Shown: positions 51,515 through 59,460 of the stretch, in pieces
How positions within the stretch are numbered: the first letter of the stretch is position 1
How the letters are laid out: each line of letters opens with the position of its first letter
Origin: JAPLGE01 sp964355545
Lineage (GTDB): Bacteria > Bipolaricaulota > Bipolaricaulia > UBA7950 > UBA9294
NCBI GenBank assembly: GCA_964355545.1
Contig: CAYHEK010000001.1
Coordinates: 1-64,000 of the forward strand
Length of the DNA: 64,000 bases
Direction of reading: 5' to 3'
The notes under the pieces: generated by a model
What the model saw: the letters and a program-made list of their open reading frames with translations, nothing else
Database searches by the model: none
What the model was told of the DNA's origin: nothing
Position numbers and translations under genes: made by a program

Positions 51515-52395
51515 CTATCGCGCCACATCCTTCTTCTCGTCGGGAACGTCCACCGCCAGTTGGTCGCCCAAGAGGGTGAAGCGCTCGAGCCAATGTGCTG
51601 CGACGGCGTCTCCGGTCTTGGCGCGGGCCTGGAAAGCAAGGTACCCACCGCGGGCGATGCCGTAGTACAGGTTCTGCGCCGTCCACAGGTCTACGTCGAG
51701 CGCGACGGATCGCGGCCAGGACATGACGGAGATCAGGTCCTCAAGAAGTGCCGGATCATCCGGATCTGCGGCAAGCCGACGCATCCCGCTCCCCAGGCGG
51801 TGCGTCACCGCAAGGCTCAGTCCGGGCCGGTTGAGCGTGGCCCTCCACGCTTCGGCCTGCCGGATGGCCTCACGGAGACGCTCAAGGTCAAGCGAAGAGG
51901 CCCCGATCGCCTTGCGGGCGTCGTCGTCCAGGATGACCGTGGCCAGGGCGAGGAGAGTCTTCGGCAACGGCGTGCCCGTCTCGCCGAGGAGACGCATCAG
52001 CGGATACTGGAGCGCATAGCGCCGCCGCCAGTCGGCTTCCAGGTCGGCGCCGCTCGATTCGGCCATTCGTTCCAAGACTCTACGCTGCACCTCGCGGAAG
52101 AGAGAGAACCGTGTAGGCCGAGTTCTTGAAGTGATGATCAATCAGTCTCATCGACTCGCGGAAGTCCAGAGCGGGTGAAAGCCTGCACCAACTCTCCTGC
52201 CAGAAGAGGATACTCCTCGTCGTTCCGCGCAGGGCGAGCGCCAACGACAAGGTTCACGTCTCCGGTATCGACGACGGCATAGAGAACTCCCATGGTCTCC
52301 TCCGTCGTGGGGAACGTCGCCTGCGCGCGGCCGACCGTCAGCCGAGCCCGCCCTGCGTCGCGCCGGACGCGCTCTACGAAATCGATCGAGTGACC
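51515..52395 (-). pseudogene. Decayed C-terminal (DUF3536) part of the GH57 protein
   Basis: Continuing past the TAG at 52398-52396 in the same frame gives GHSIDFVERVRRDAGRAR and about 70 more residues of DUF3536-like sequence. Then one extra base near 52152 shifts the frame: MRLIDHHFKNSAYTV follows in the second frame. A second extra base near 52115 restores similarity as SLFREVQRRVLERM, open to 51515 (LDVDLWTAQNLYYGIARGG near its end). One nonsense codon and two single-base frameshifts in 300 bases indicate decay, unless they are assembly errors. Confidence 0.75.
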
Positions 52396-53970
52396 CTAGA
52401 AGAGCGTTCCGGTCTGCTCTGGCTCGCCCTCGGAGACGAGGGCACGGTGAGCCAGCATCTTGGGCAGGTCCGCGACGGCTGGACGAACGAAGTGCTCGAA
52501 GATCCTCCGCCCATTCCCGTTCTCGGGGACATTGCTCTGTGCACGCTCCAGGATGGCGAGGAAGCCGGCTTCGGAACCTGGGCCAAAGAGCCCCTCGGCC
52601 AGCTGCATCGCGCGCCCAGCGTACTGAAGGATCTGAACCGTCTCCAGACCTGCGAGATCGTCGAAGAACCACCCACAGCTCGTGTACATGAGCATCGCGT
52701 GACGCTGCATCTCAAGAAGCTTGAGAGCTTCGACCCGCTCCGCGGGAGTCAGGGGATGGCTGGCGTGCGCTTGCAGGAACCCGTCCGTCCCTTCGCGAGT
52801 ACGCTTCAGGATCACATCCACGTAGTTGTCGCGGGCACTCCAAGGATCCGCCAGCAGAGCTTGGCCGCGAGCCACGTACTGAGAAACCAACACATCGCGC
52901 AGCCAGTCCATCGCCTGTCGCAAGGGGGCGCGCCACTCTTGATTCCAACCGGGATGCTTTCCCGAACTACATCCACAGTTGCTCCGCCACCGCTCGACGC
53001 CATGCGGGCAGCTCCACGAGCTGCCCTCCAGGATGGCCACCTCGTGGGTGGGAGGATGACGCTCGAGGGCTTCGGCGTAGTTGGTGACCCGGATCTGACT
53101 CCTCCTACCCAGCTGATCGAGCACGTAGGCGAGCGCCATGTCGCCGAAGCGGTGGTGATGGCCGTAGACTTCACCGTCCGTGGCAATGTGAACGAGCTGT
53201 GGGCGATCGGCCCGTCCTGAGAAGCCTCCGAGTAGCCGCTGCAGGAAGTTGTCTCCGCTGTCGAGAAGGCGCCCGAAAGAAACGTCCTGCGCGATCGCCT
53301 GGTCGTAGAAGAAGACCGCGAGGGTTCCGCCGGAAGGAAGGTGGACGACGTAGGGCATGGTCGTGTCGACGCGCCCGCCCGCGACATCGTGCCAGTCCCG
53401 CCCACCCTCGGACCGCACGCGGAGCGCCTGATGAGGTGCCAGAATCGTGAAGCGGATCCCTTGGGAGGCGAGAACTCCCAGCGTCTCGATGTCTACGGCA
53501 GTCTCGGGAAGCCACATTCCCTCAGGCTGGCGCCCGAACCGGTGCTCGAAGTCCCGGACCCCCCACCGGACCTGAGTCCTCTTGTCTGGCAGGTTGGCCA
53601 ACGGGAGGATCATGTGACTGTACGCCTGTGCGATGGCCGATCCGTGCCCGGAGAAGCTGCGCTGGCTTTCCCGGTCCGCCCACAGGATCGCTTCGTATAC
53701 CTGCGTCGCGTTTTGCTCGAGCCACGAGAGGAGGGTCGGGCCCATGTTGAAGCTGATCTTCGCGTAGTTGTTGACGATTTGTTCGATGTGACCACGCCCA
53801 TTCAGGATGCGGGAGGCCGTGTTCGCAGCGTAGCACTCCGCGTTGATGCGCTCGTTCCAGTCGTGGTAGGGGTAGGCGGAATCCTGAGGCTCAATCGCCT
53901 CCAGCCATGGGTTCTCTCGCGGGGGCTGGTAGAAGTGGCCGTGGATACAGACTGCACGTTCGGCAGTCAC
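52396..53970 (-). CDS. GH57-family glycoside hydrolase domain protein, 3'-truncated
   Basis: 524 aa. GH57 motifs: [15 protein letters not shown] near the N-terminus, [14 protein letters not shown] with the probable nucleophile Glu, [18 protein letters not shown] and [17 protein letters not shown]. Related two-domain proteins continue with DUF3536 to about 800 aa, but here a TAG ends the frame after GTLF and the rest is decayed. The catalytic part is intact and may still work. GH57 members include amylases, branching enzymes and 4-alpha-glucanotransferases. GTG 53970 overlaps the glgB stop by 4 bp. Confidence 0.85.
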   Translation of the reverse strand: MTAERAVCIHGHFYQPPRENPWLEAIEPQDSAYPYHDWNERINAECYAANTASRILNGRGHIEQIVNNYAKISFNMGPTLLSWLEQNATQVYEAILWADRESQRSFSGHGSAIAQAYSHMILPLANLPDKRTQVRWGVRDFEHRFGRQPEGMWLPETAVDIETLGVLASQGIRFTILAPHQALRVRSEGGRDWHDVAGGRVDTTMPYVVHLPSGGTLAVFFYDQAIAQDVSFGRLLDSGDNFLQRLLGGFSGRADRPQLVHIATDGEVYGHHHRFGDMALAYVLDQLGRRSQIRVTNYAEALERHPPTHEVAILEGSSWSCPHGVERWRSNCGCSSGKHPGWNQEWRAPLRQAMDWLRDVLVSQYVARGQALLADPWSARDNYVDVILKRTREGTDGFLQAHASHPLTPAERVEALKLLEMQRHAMLMYTSCGWFFDDLAGLETVQILQYAGRAMQLAEGLFGPGSEAGFLAILERAQSNVPENGNGRRIFEHFVRPAVADLPKMLAHRALVSEGEPEQTGTLF

Positions 53971-55973
53971 CGCGCCCGCTCAGGTCCGCCGTCTCGCGGT
54001 GCCGCCGGAGGAAACGTACCAGGCCGGGCATCGTGACTTTCAGCCGCTAAGCCCTGAGACGGAACGTCCTCCTCACGCAGGAACACGACCGCCAGGGGAG
54101 GAAGGGTCAGGGTGAGCGAATGGGGGCGGCCGTGGAACGGCTCCGCTTCCGAAAGAACCCCGCCGAGATTTCCCAGACCCCTTCCCCAGTACTCCAGCGC
54201 GTCGCTGTTGAGGATCTCCCGCCAGAACCCCGGCCTGGGCACTCCGACTCGATAGCCGAAGCGCGGCACCGGTGTAAAGTTGCAGACAGCGACAAGGCGC
54301 TGCTTCTCCTCCCGTCCGTTGCGGATGAGGCTGACCACCCCGGCGTCCGCGTCGCTGGAGTCAATCCATTCGAACCCCGCGGGGTCCGTGTCGAGGGCGT
54401 GCAGTGCTTCCTCGCGGCGATAGAGGTGGTTGAGGTCTGTCACCCACTGCTGCAGCCTGCGATGAGGCTCCCATTCCAGGAGCTTCCAGGCGAGAGAGCC
54501 CTCGTGGGTCCACTCGTCCCACTGCCCAAATTCGCCGCCCATGAACAGGAGCTTCTTCCCAGGCTGTGCGTACATGTAGCCGAAAAGAAGACGGAGATTG
54601 GCGAACTTCTGCCAGTCGTCGCCGGGCATCTTCCTGATGAGTGACCCTTTGCCGTGCACGACCTCGTCGTGGGAGAGCGACAGGACGAAGTTCTCGTGAA
54701 AGGCATACAAAAGGCGGAACGTAAGGAGGTTATGCTGATACTTGCGGTGGATCGGGTCCTTCGCCATGTACTCGAGCATGTCGTGCATCCAGCCCATGTC
54801 CCACTTCATGCCGAACCCCAATCCCCCAACGTGCGTGGGTCGGGAAACCATCGGCCAGGCCGTCGACTCTTCAGCGACCATCTGCACTTCGGGGTAGGTC
54901 GCGTAGACGACCTCGTTCAAGCGCCGAAGGAAGGCGATGGCCTCAAGGTTTTCTCTCCCTCCATGCGAATTGGGGATCCACTCGCCTTCCTTGCGTGAAT
55001 AGTCGAGGTAGAGCATCGACGCCACGGCGTCCACTCGCAGACCGTCGATGTGATAGCGGTCGAACCAGAACAGAGCACTGCTGATCAGGAAAGCAGGCAC
55101 CTCAGACCGCCCATAGTTGAAGATAAAGCTGTCCCAGTCGGGATGGACGCCCTTCCGCGGATCGTCGTGTTCGTAGAGATGGGTCCCGTCAAAGAAACCA
55201 AGGCCATGCTCGTCCCGGGGAAAGTGCGAGGGAACCCAGTCCAGGATGACCCCGATCCCGCGCTGGTGCAGAGTGTCGATAAGGTACATCAGATCCTGCG
55301 GCGACCCGTAGCGACCGGTCGGTGCGAAGTAGCCGGTCACCTGATATCCCCAGGAACCGTAGAATGGGTGCTCCATCACGGGCAGAAGCTCGACATGGGT
55401 GAAGCCCAGCCGCTCGACGTACTCAGCCAGGCGTGGAGCAAGCTCTCGATACGAAGGAAGTGACCGCTTGTCGCTGCCACTCTGCATCCACGAGCCCAGA
55501 TGGACTTCGTAGACGGCGATCGGCGCGGCGAGCCCGTTGTGCGTGCCACGCTCCTCCATCCAGAGCTGATCGTGCCATACATGCTCCAGGTTCCACACGA
55601 TGGACCCGTTCGCCGGCGGGGCCTGCGAGGAGAACGCGAAAGGATCCGCCTTGTCGGCGTGGTACCCCGCGACTCTGGACTGGACGTGGTACTTGTACGT
55701 CGCTCCTGGGCCAACTCCGGGGACGAAGCCTTCCCAGACTCCCGAGTTGCCCCTCGCGCGGAGAGGATTCCCGAGCCGATCCCAGCCGTTGAAATCACCG
55801 ATCACGGATACTCTTTCTGCATTCGGGGCCCAGACAGCAAAGCACGTCCCGCTCCGGCCGTTGTGCGTCATCGGGTGCGCCCCAAGCTTCTCGTAGAGCC
55901 GGTAGTGGGTTCCCTCTCCGAGCAAAAAGAGATCGTCATCCGTGAGAAGCGACCAAGCCAGTCGATCGCGCAT
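53967..55973 (-). CDS. glgB: 1,4-alpha-glucan branching enzyme (GH13)
   Basis: 668 aa. N-terminal carbohydrate-binding module ([23 protein letters not shown]). The catalytic barrel has [45 protein letters not shown] with the nucleophile Asp, MVAEESTAW with the acid Glu, and [15 protein letters not shown]. The C-terminal domain ends PLAVVFL with a 35-residue extension. The second Met codon, ATG 55973, is preferred because GGAGG lies six bases before it; the ATG at 55979 would abut that site. Introduces alpha-1,6 branches. Confidence 0.96.
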   Translation of the reverse strand: MRDRLAWSLLTDDDLFLLGEGTHYRLYEKLGAHPMTHNGRSGTCFAVWAPNAERVSVIGDFNGWDRLGNPLRARGNSGVWEGFVPGVGPGATYKYHVQSRVAGYHADKADPFAFSSQAPPANGSIVWNLEHVWHDQLWMEERGTHNGLAAPIAVYEVHLGSWMQSGSDKRSLPSYRELAPRLAEYVERLGFTHVELLPVMEHPFYGSWGYQVTGYFAPTGRYGSPQDLMYLIDTLHQRGIGVILDWVPSHFPRDEHGLGFFDGTHLYEHDDPRKGVHPDWDSFIFNYGRSEVPAFLISSALFWFDRYHIDGLRVDAVASMLYLDYSRKEGEWIPNSHGGRENLEAIAFLRRLNEVVYATYPEVQMVAEESTAWPMVSRPTHVGGLGFGMKWDMGWMHDMLEYMAKDPIHRKYQHNLLTFRLLYAFHENFVLSLSHDEVVHGKGSLIRKMPGDDWQKFANLRLLFGYMYAQPGKKLLFMGGEFGQWDEWTHEGSLAWKLLEWEPHRRLQQWVTDLNHLYRREEALHALDTDPAGFEWIDSSDADAGVVSLIRNGREEKQRLVAVCNFTPVPRFGYRVGVPRPGFWREILNSDALEYWGRGLGNLGGVLSEAEPFHGRPHSLTLTLPPLAVVFLREEDVPSQGLAAESHDARPGTFPPAAPRDGGPERAR

Positions 55974-56232
55974 ACCCATCCTCCTGCCGGAAGGCCGCTC
56001 GCCAGGGCGCCCGCCTGGCAGCCTCCATCACCCTGCAACCTCGGTCCCTTGCTGGAGTGTACTGCCCTGGCAAGCCTCTTACAACGATGCCGCGGGTCGG
56101 TTCTCGACCTCACCGAACGAAACCAGGTGCGCCGGACCGAATTGACCGAGGCGTCACCGTGCGCTAAAAAGGTGGTGAGAAGGCGGGCCGTCCGTCGTCT
56201 CGCTGATCGGGAGGGGAGCAACCATTCCTGAT
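55974..56232. other. Divergent control region between glgB and glgC
   Basis: About 255 bases serving the two divergent glycogen units. No clear promoter pair was found. Confidence 0.45.
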
Positions 56233-57474
56233 GTGTTGACCTTCGTTCTGGCGGGAGGAAGAGGTGAGCGCCTCTATCCTCTAACCCGCGATCGCGCCAA
56301 GCCGGCCGTCCCCTTCGCCGGCCACTATCGAATCGTCGACTTCACGCTCTCCAACTGCATGCATTCTGGTTTGCGAAGGGTCTTCGTTCTAGTCCAGTAC
56401 AAGTCGCTCTCCCTCGGGGAACACATCCGAGAGGGGTGGGATATCCTGCCCTCGGTGCTCGGTGAATCCGTGGAGACAGTTGCTCCACAGCAGCGGATCT
56501 ACACCGACTGGTACCTGGGGACGGCTGACGCGATCCACCAGAACTGGTACTGCGTAGAGAGGTACACCTCGGCTCAGGGACTGCCGTCCGCGATCCTCGT
56601 CCTTGCCGGCGACCACGTGTACAAGATGGACTACAGACCGATGCTCTCCTTCCACCAGACGAAATCCGCTGATGTGACAGTAGCAGCCCTCCGCGTCTCT
56701 CGCGAGGAGACGCGCGCCAAGCTTGGAACTCTAGTCACCGACGTGGACCACCGAGTGATCGCCTTCGAGGAGAAGCCTCTGGAGCCCGTTGAGGTTCCCG
56801 ATGCGCCGGGTTCATGCCTCGCGTCGATGGGCATCTACGCATTCCGGCCCAGCACGCTTCGCGAGGCGCTGTGCGAGGACGCGGGGAACTCCGAGTCCAG
56901 GCACGACTTCGGTAGGGACCTGCTGCCGGCCCTGGTCAAGACAGGGAGGGTGTACGCCTTCCCCTTCGAGCTCGGGAACCGCAACCCTACCGTCTACTGG
57001 AGGGACGTGGGGACTCTGGATGCGTACTTCGCGGCGCACATGGACCTCGTCGGTGCCTCTCCCCGTCTTGACATCCACGACCGAACGTGGCCGATCCTCA
57101 CGGTCAGGAAACCTTGGGTACCAAGCCGCATAGCCTGCGTGGAGCCGGCGAGTCAGGTGACGATCGTCGATTCCCTTCTTTCTTCCGGCTGCAGTGTGTG
57201 CGGCGGAACGGTCATTCGATCGGTCCTTTCGCCCGGTGTGTACGTGGGCGACGGGACCACGGTCGAGGACTCGATCCTCCTGGACCAAGTCATCATCGGG
57301 AGCCACGCCCGCGTCCGCCGGGCCATCATCGACAAAGGGGTCTGCATTCCCGAGAGAGCGATGATCGGTTATGATCCCGGCGAGGATTCGCGACGTTACG
57401 TGGTGACAGAGGGGGGAATCACCGTGATCCCCAAGGTTGAGTTCGCGGCCGAAGGAGAGAAATGCCCGAGTTGA
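56233..57474 (+). CDS. glgC: Glucose-1-phosphate adenylyltransferase
   Basis: 413 aa. FVLAGGRGERLYPLTRDRAKPAVPFAG is the nucleotide-binding start. Other blocks: GLRRVFVLVQYKSLSL, WYLGTADAIHQNW, VLAGDHVYKMDY, FEEKP and the C-terminal left-handed helix repeats. Forms ADP-glucose, the committed step of glycogen synthesis. GTG 56233 (then TTG 56236) is the first standard start, but its Shine-Dalgarno (GGGAGGGG, ending at 56215) sits much nearer in spacing to an in-frame ATT at 56224. Overlaps the next gene by 13 bp. Confidence 0.94.
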   Translation: MLTFVLAGGRGERLYPLTRDRAKPAVPFAGHYRIVDFTLSNCMHSGLRRVFVLVQYKSLSLGEHIREGWDILPSVLGESVETVAPQQRIYTDWYLGTADAIHQNWYCVERYTSAQGLPSAILVLAGDHVYKMDYRPMLSFHQTKSADVTVAALRVSREETRAKLGTLVTDVDHRVIAFEEKPLEPVEVPDAPGSCLASMGIYAFRPSTLREALCEDAGNSESRHDFGRDLLPALVKTGRVYAFPFELGNRNPTVYWRDVGTLDAYFAAHMDLVGASPRLDIHDRTWPILTVRKPWVPSRIACVEPASQVTIVDSLLSSGCSVCGGTVIRSVLSPGVYVGDGTTVEDSILLDQVIIGSHARVRRAIIDKGVCIPERAMIGYDPGEDSRRYVVTEGGITVIPKVEFAAEGEKCPS

Positions 57475-58493
57475 GACGCGGTCCCATCTGGGAGCACTGG
57501 GTCATCCTCGCTCCGGAACGGGCCAAACGCCCATCCGACTTTCGTACACCCGAACGTCCCGCCCTGAAGCAGGAAGCAGCCAGCTGTCCGTTCTGCCTCG
57601 GCAATGAGCACATGACCCCTCCCGAGATCAGTCGCATCGCCGGCCCGGACGGGAGCTGGAGGGTGCGAGTGGTGCCGAACAGATTCCCTGCACTCCAGGA
57701 CTACCCGGAACTCGGACGAGAGGCGGTAGGGGGCTTCTTCGACCGCATGAAAGGCGAAGGGACCCACGAGGTCGTGATCGAAACCCCGGAGCACGAAAAG
57801 GGGCTTCCGGACTTGCCCGACGAACAAGTCAAGGCGGTAGTCGACATGTACGCCAGTCGGCTGCGGGAGCTGATGCGGAACCACTGGTACCGGTACATTC
57901 TGCTGTTCAAGAACCATGGTCGTGAAGCGGGCGCCTCGCTCGCCCACGCTCATTCCCAGATCATCGCGACTCCCGTGGTCCCGCTGTCGGTTCGCGGCCG
58001 GTTGGAGAACGCGAGGATCTACTACGAGAGCAAGGAACGATGCCTGTTCTGCGACGTCGTTCTGGAGGAGATCCGTAACGGGGAGCGCACCGTGGAAGAG
58101 GTCGACGGGTACGTGGTCACTGCCCCTTACGATTCGCGGTTCCCGTTTGAGTTGTTGATCTACCCCCGTCTGCACTCCCACGACTTCACCGCTATCACCG
58201 AGGTCCAGAAAGTCGGGTTGGCGCGCGCGCTGAAGCGGACTCTCCTGCGTCTGAGGACCCTGTTGGGCGACGTCCCCTACAACTTCGTCCTCCAGACCGC
58301 TCCCAACCCAATCCCAAGACCTGGGAAGCCAGGATACTGGGCGACCCTGCAGTACGACTATCATTGGATGATCGAGATCATCCCCCGTCTGACCCAGGTC
58401 GCAGGGTTCGAGTGGGGAACGGGCTTTTACATCAACCCGATGCCGCCGGAGGACGCGGCGCGCCACCTGCGCGAGACAGAGCTCCCAGAGTAG
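57462..58493 (+). CDS. galT: Galactose-1-phosphate uridylyltransferase family protein
   Basis: 343 aa of the HIT superfamily. N-terminal PIWEHWVILAPERAKRPSDF, zinc ligand region SCPFCLGNE, then VVPNRFPAL and the catalytic His-x-His-x-Gln in AGASLAHAHSQIIATP. A second CLFCD and C-terminal YDYHWMIEIIPR follow. Transfers a nucleotide between sugar phosphates. Coupled to glgC, it could bring galactose into the glucose-1-phosphate pool or act as a sugar-nucleotide phosphorylase. ATG 57462 follows CGAAGGAGAG. Confidence 0.9.
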   Translation: MPELRRGPIWEHWVILAPERAKRPSDFRTPERPALKQEAASCPFCLGNEHMTPPEISRIAGPDGSWRVRVVPNRFPALQDYPELGREAVGGFFDRMKGEGTHEVVIETPEHEKGLPDLPDEQVKAVVDMYASRLRELMRNHWYRYILLFKNHGREAGASLAHAHSQIIATPVVPLSVRGRLENARIYYESKERCLFCDVVLEEIRNGERTVEEVDGYVVTAPYDSRFPFELLIYPRLHSHDFTAITEVQKVGLARALKRTLLRLRTLLGDVPYNFVLQTAPNPIPRPGKPGYWATLQYDYHWMIEIIPRLTQVAGFEWGTGFYINPMPPEDAARHLRETELPE

Positions 58494-58753
58494 AAGCAGG
58501 CGAGCGGGAGACGCGCCCCCTTGTTCAGGTGAGTCTGCTCTGACCCGCGGCGTACCGGCCCGCATGCACCTCACTGCACGTTGAGGGCTTCTAGTATCTC
58601 GGTCGTCGGCCACACAGCAGTTCGAAAGTCGTCCGCCAGACTCCACTTCCGGCTCCGTTGGTAGAGGCAGCGGTTTCACCTCCGGCGAAGGAGCCTCGTG
58701 GAGCGGATGGGCGGAGCCACTGTCGCGTTTCCTTTCTGTGTTCTTCACCTCCC
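58494..58753. other. Intergenic stretch with the right flank repeat
   Basis: No gene. It holds the 47-bp repeat at 58600-58646; the regulator promoter follows at 58754. Confidence 0.6.
58600..58646 (+). repeat. 47-bp direct repeat, right copy (glycogen cluster flank)
   Basis: Matches 45603-45649 at 41 of 47 positions in the same orientation. Confidence 0.75.
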
Positions 58754-58782
58754 TTGACAAGCGATTCTCTCCGGGCGAGAAT
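58754..58782 (+). promoter_or_regulatory. Promoter of the TetR-family regulator gene
   Basis: TTGACA (58754-58759), 17 bases, GAGAAT (58777-58782). The operator palindrome follows at once, covering the start site. Confidence 0.65.
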
Positions 58783-58802
58783 ATGAATGAACGTTCATTC
58801 AT
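58783..58802. promoter_or_regulatory. Perfect 20-bp palindromic operator
   Basis: ATGAATGAAC/GTTCATTCAT is a perfect inverted repeat between the -10 box and the ATG at 58815, a typical self-repression site for a TetR-family protein. Confidence 0.8.
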
Positions 58803-58814
58803 GCGGAGGCGAGG

Positions 58815-59414
58815 ATGGCGAAAGATCCAGGCAAGGAGGAGTTGATCCGCGAGGCGGCGGTCCACGTCTTCTCGCGCAAGGGGTTCCACAAGGCGCGGGC
58901 GGAGGAGATCGCCGAGGAGGCCGGCGTCGCGGTGGGGACGATCTACAACTACTTCAAGAGCAAGGCGGACATTCTCCTTTCCATCTTCAAGGAGGAGTTT
59001 GAAGACCAGATGCGCTTCTACGAAGAGTTGCAGAAGAGCGCTCTCCCTGTGCCAGAGCAGATCCGCCGCATCCTTCAGGCGCACTTCTCCCTCCTCAACG
59101 AGCGGCAGGAGCTAGCGAAGGTCCTCGTCCAGGAGCGGTTCAACTGGAGCGGCGAGCTTGGGGAGAAGCTTGCAGACCTCTATCGGGGAATGCTCGGCCG
59201 GATCGAGGCGCTCGTCCGCGAGGGAGTGGAGGAGGGTTGGGTGCGGTCGTGCAACCCGCGCATCACGGCGCTTGCCCTGTTTGCGATCGTGGAGTCGATC
59301 AGCACCTGCGGGATCATCTACCCTGAGGAGGAAGGGCATGGGCTCCTCCAGACGGCCCCCTCGGAGCTCGCCCGCCTTATCTGGGACGGGCTGAAGAAAG
59401 GGGAGAGCGCGTGA
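58815..59414 (+). CDS. TetR/AcrR-family transcriptional regulator
   Basis: 199 aa. The N-terminal helix-turn-helix has LIREAAVHVFSRKGFHKARAEEIAEEAGVAVGTIYNYFKSKADIL, the family hallmark, read here in parts. The C-terminal ligand domain has the outline of FadR-like or YsiA-like members (LNERQELAKVLVQE, IEALVREGVEEGWV). The ligand is unknown; fatty acyl-CoA would fit the shape of the family, as inference. ATG 58815 follows GGAGGCGAGG. It probably represses itself and the exporter genes that follow 46 bases later. Confidence 0.92.
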   Translation: MAKDPGKEELIREAAVHVFSRKGFHKARAEEIAEEAGVAVGTIYNYFKSKADILLSIFKEEFEDQMRFYEELQKSALPVPEQIRRILQAHFSLLNERQELAKVLVQERFNWSGELGEKLADLYRGMLGRIEALVREGVEEGWVRSCNPRITALALFAIVESISTCGIIYPEEEGHGLLQTAPSELARLIWDGLKKGESA

Positions 59415-59460
59415 CGACCGATTTCCTTTCCTTCTCTTGCCTTGAGAGGAGGCTCCTTCG

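Noticed and set aside
57396..59084. 562-aa open frame on the - strand
   Set aside because: Runs antisense through galT, an intergenic region and the TetR gene; no motif and no ribosome site.
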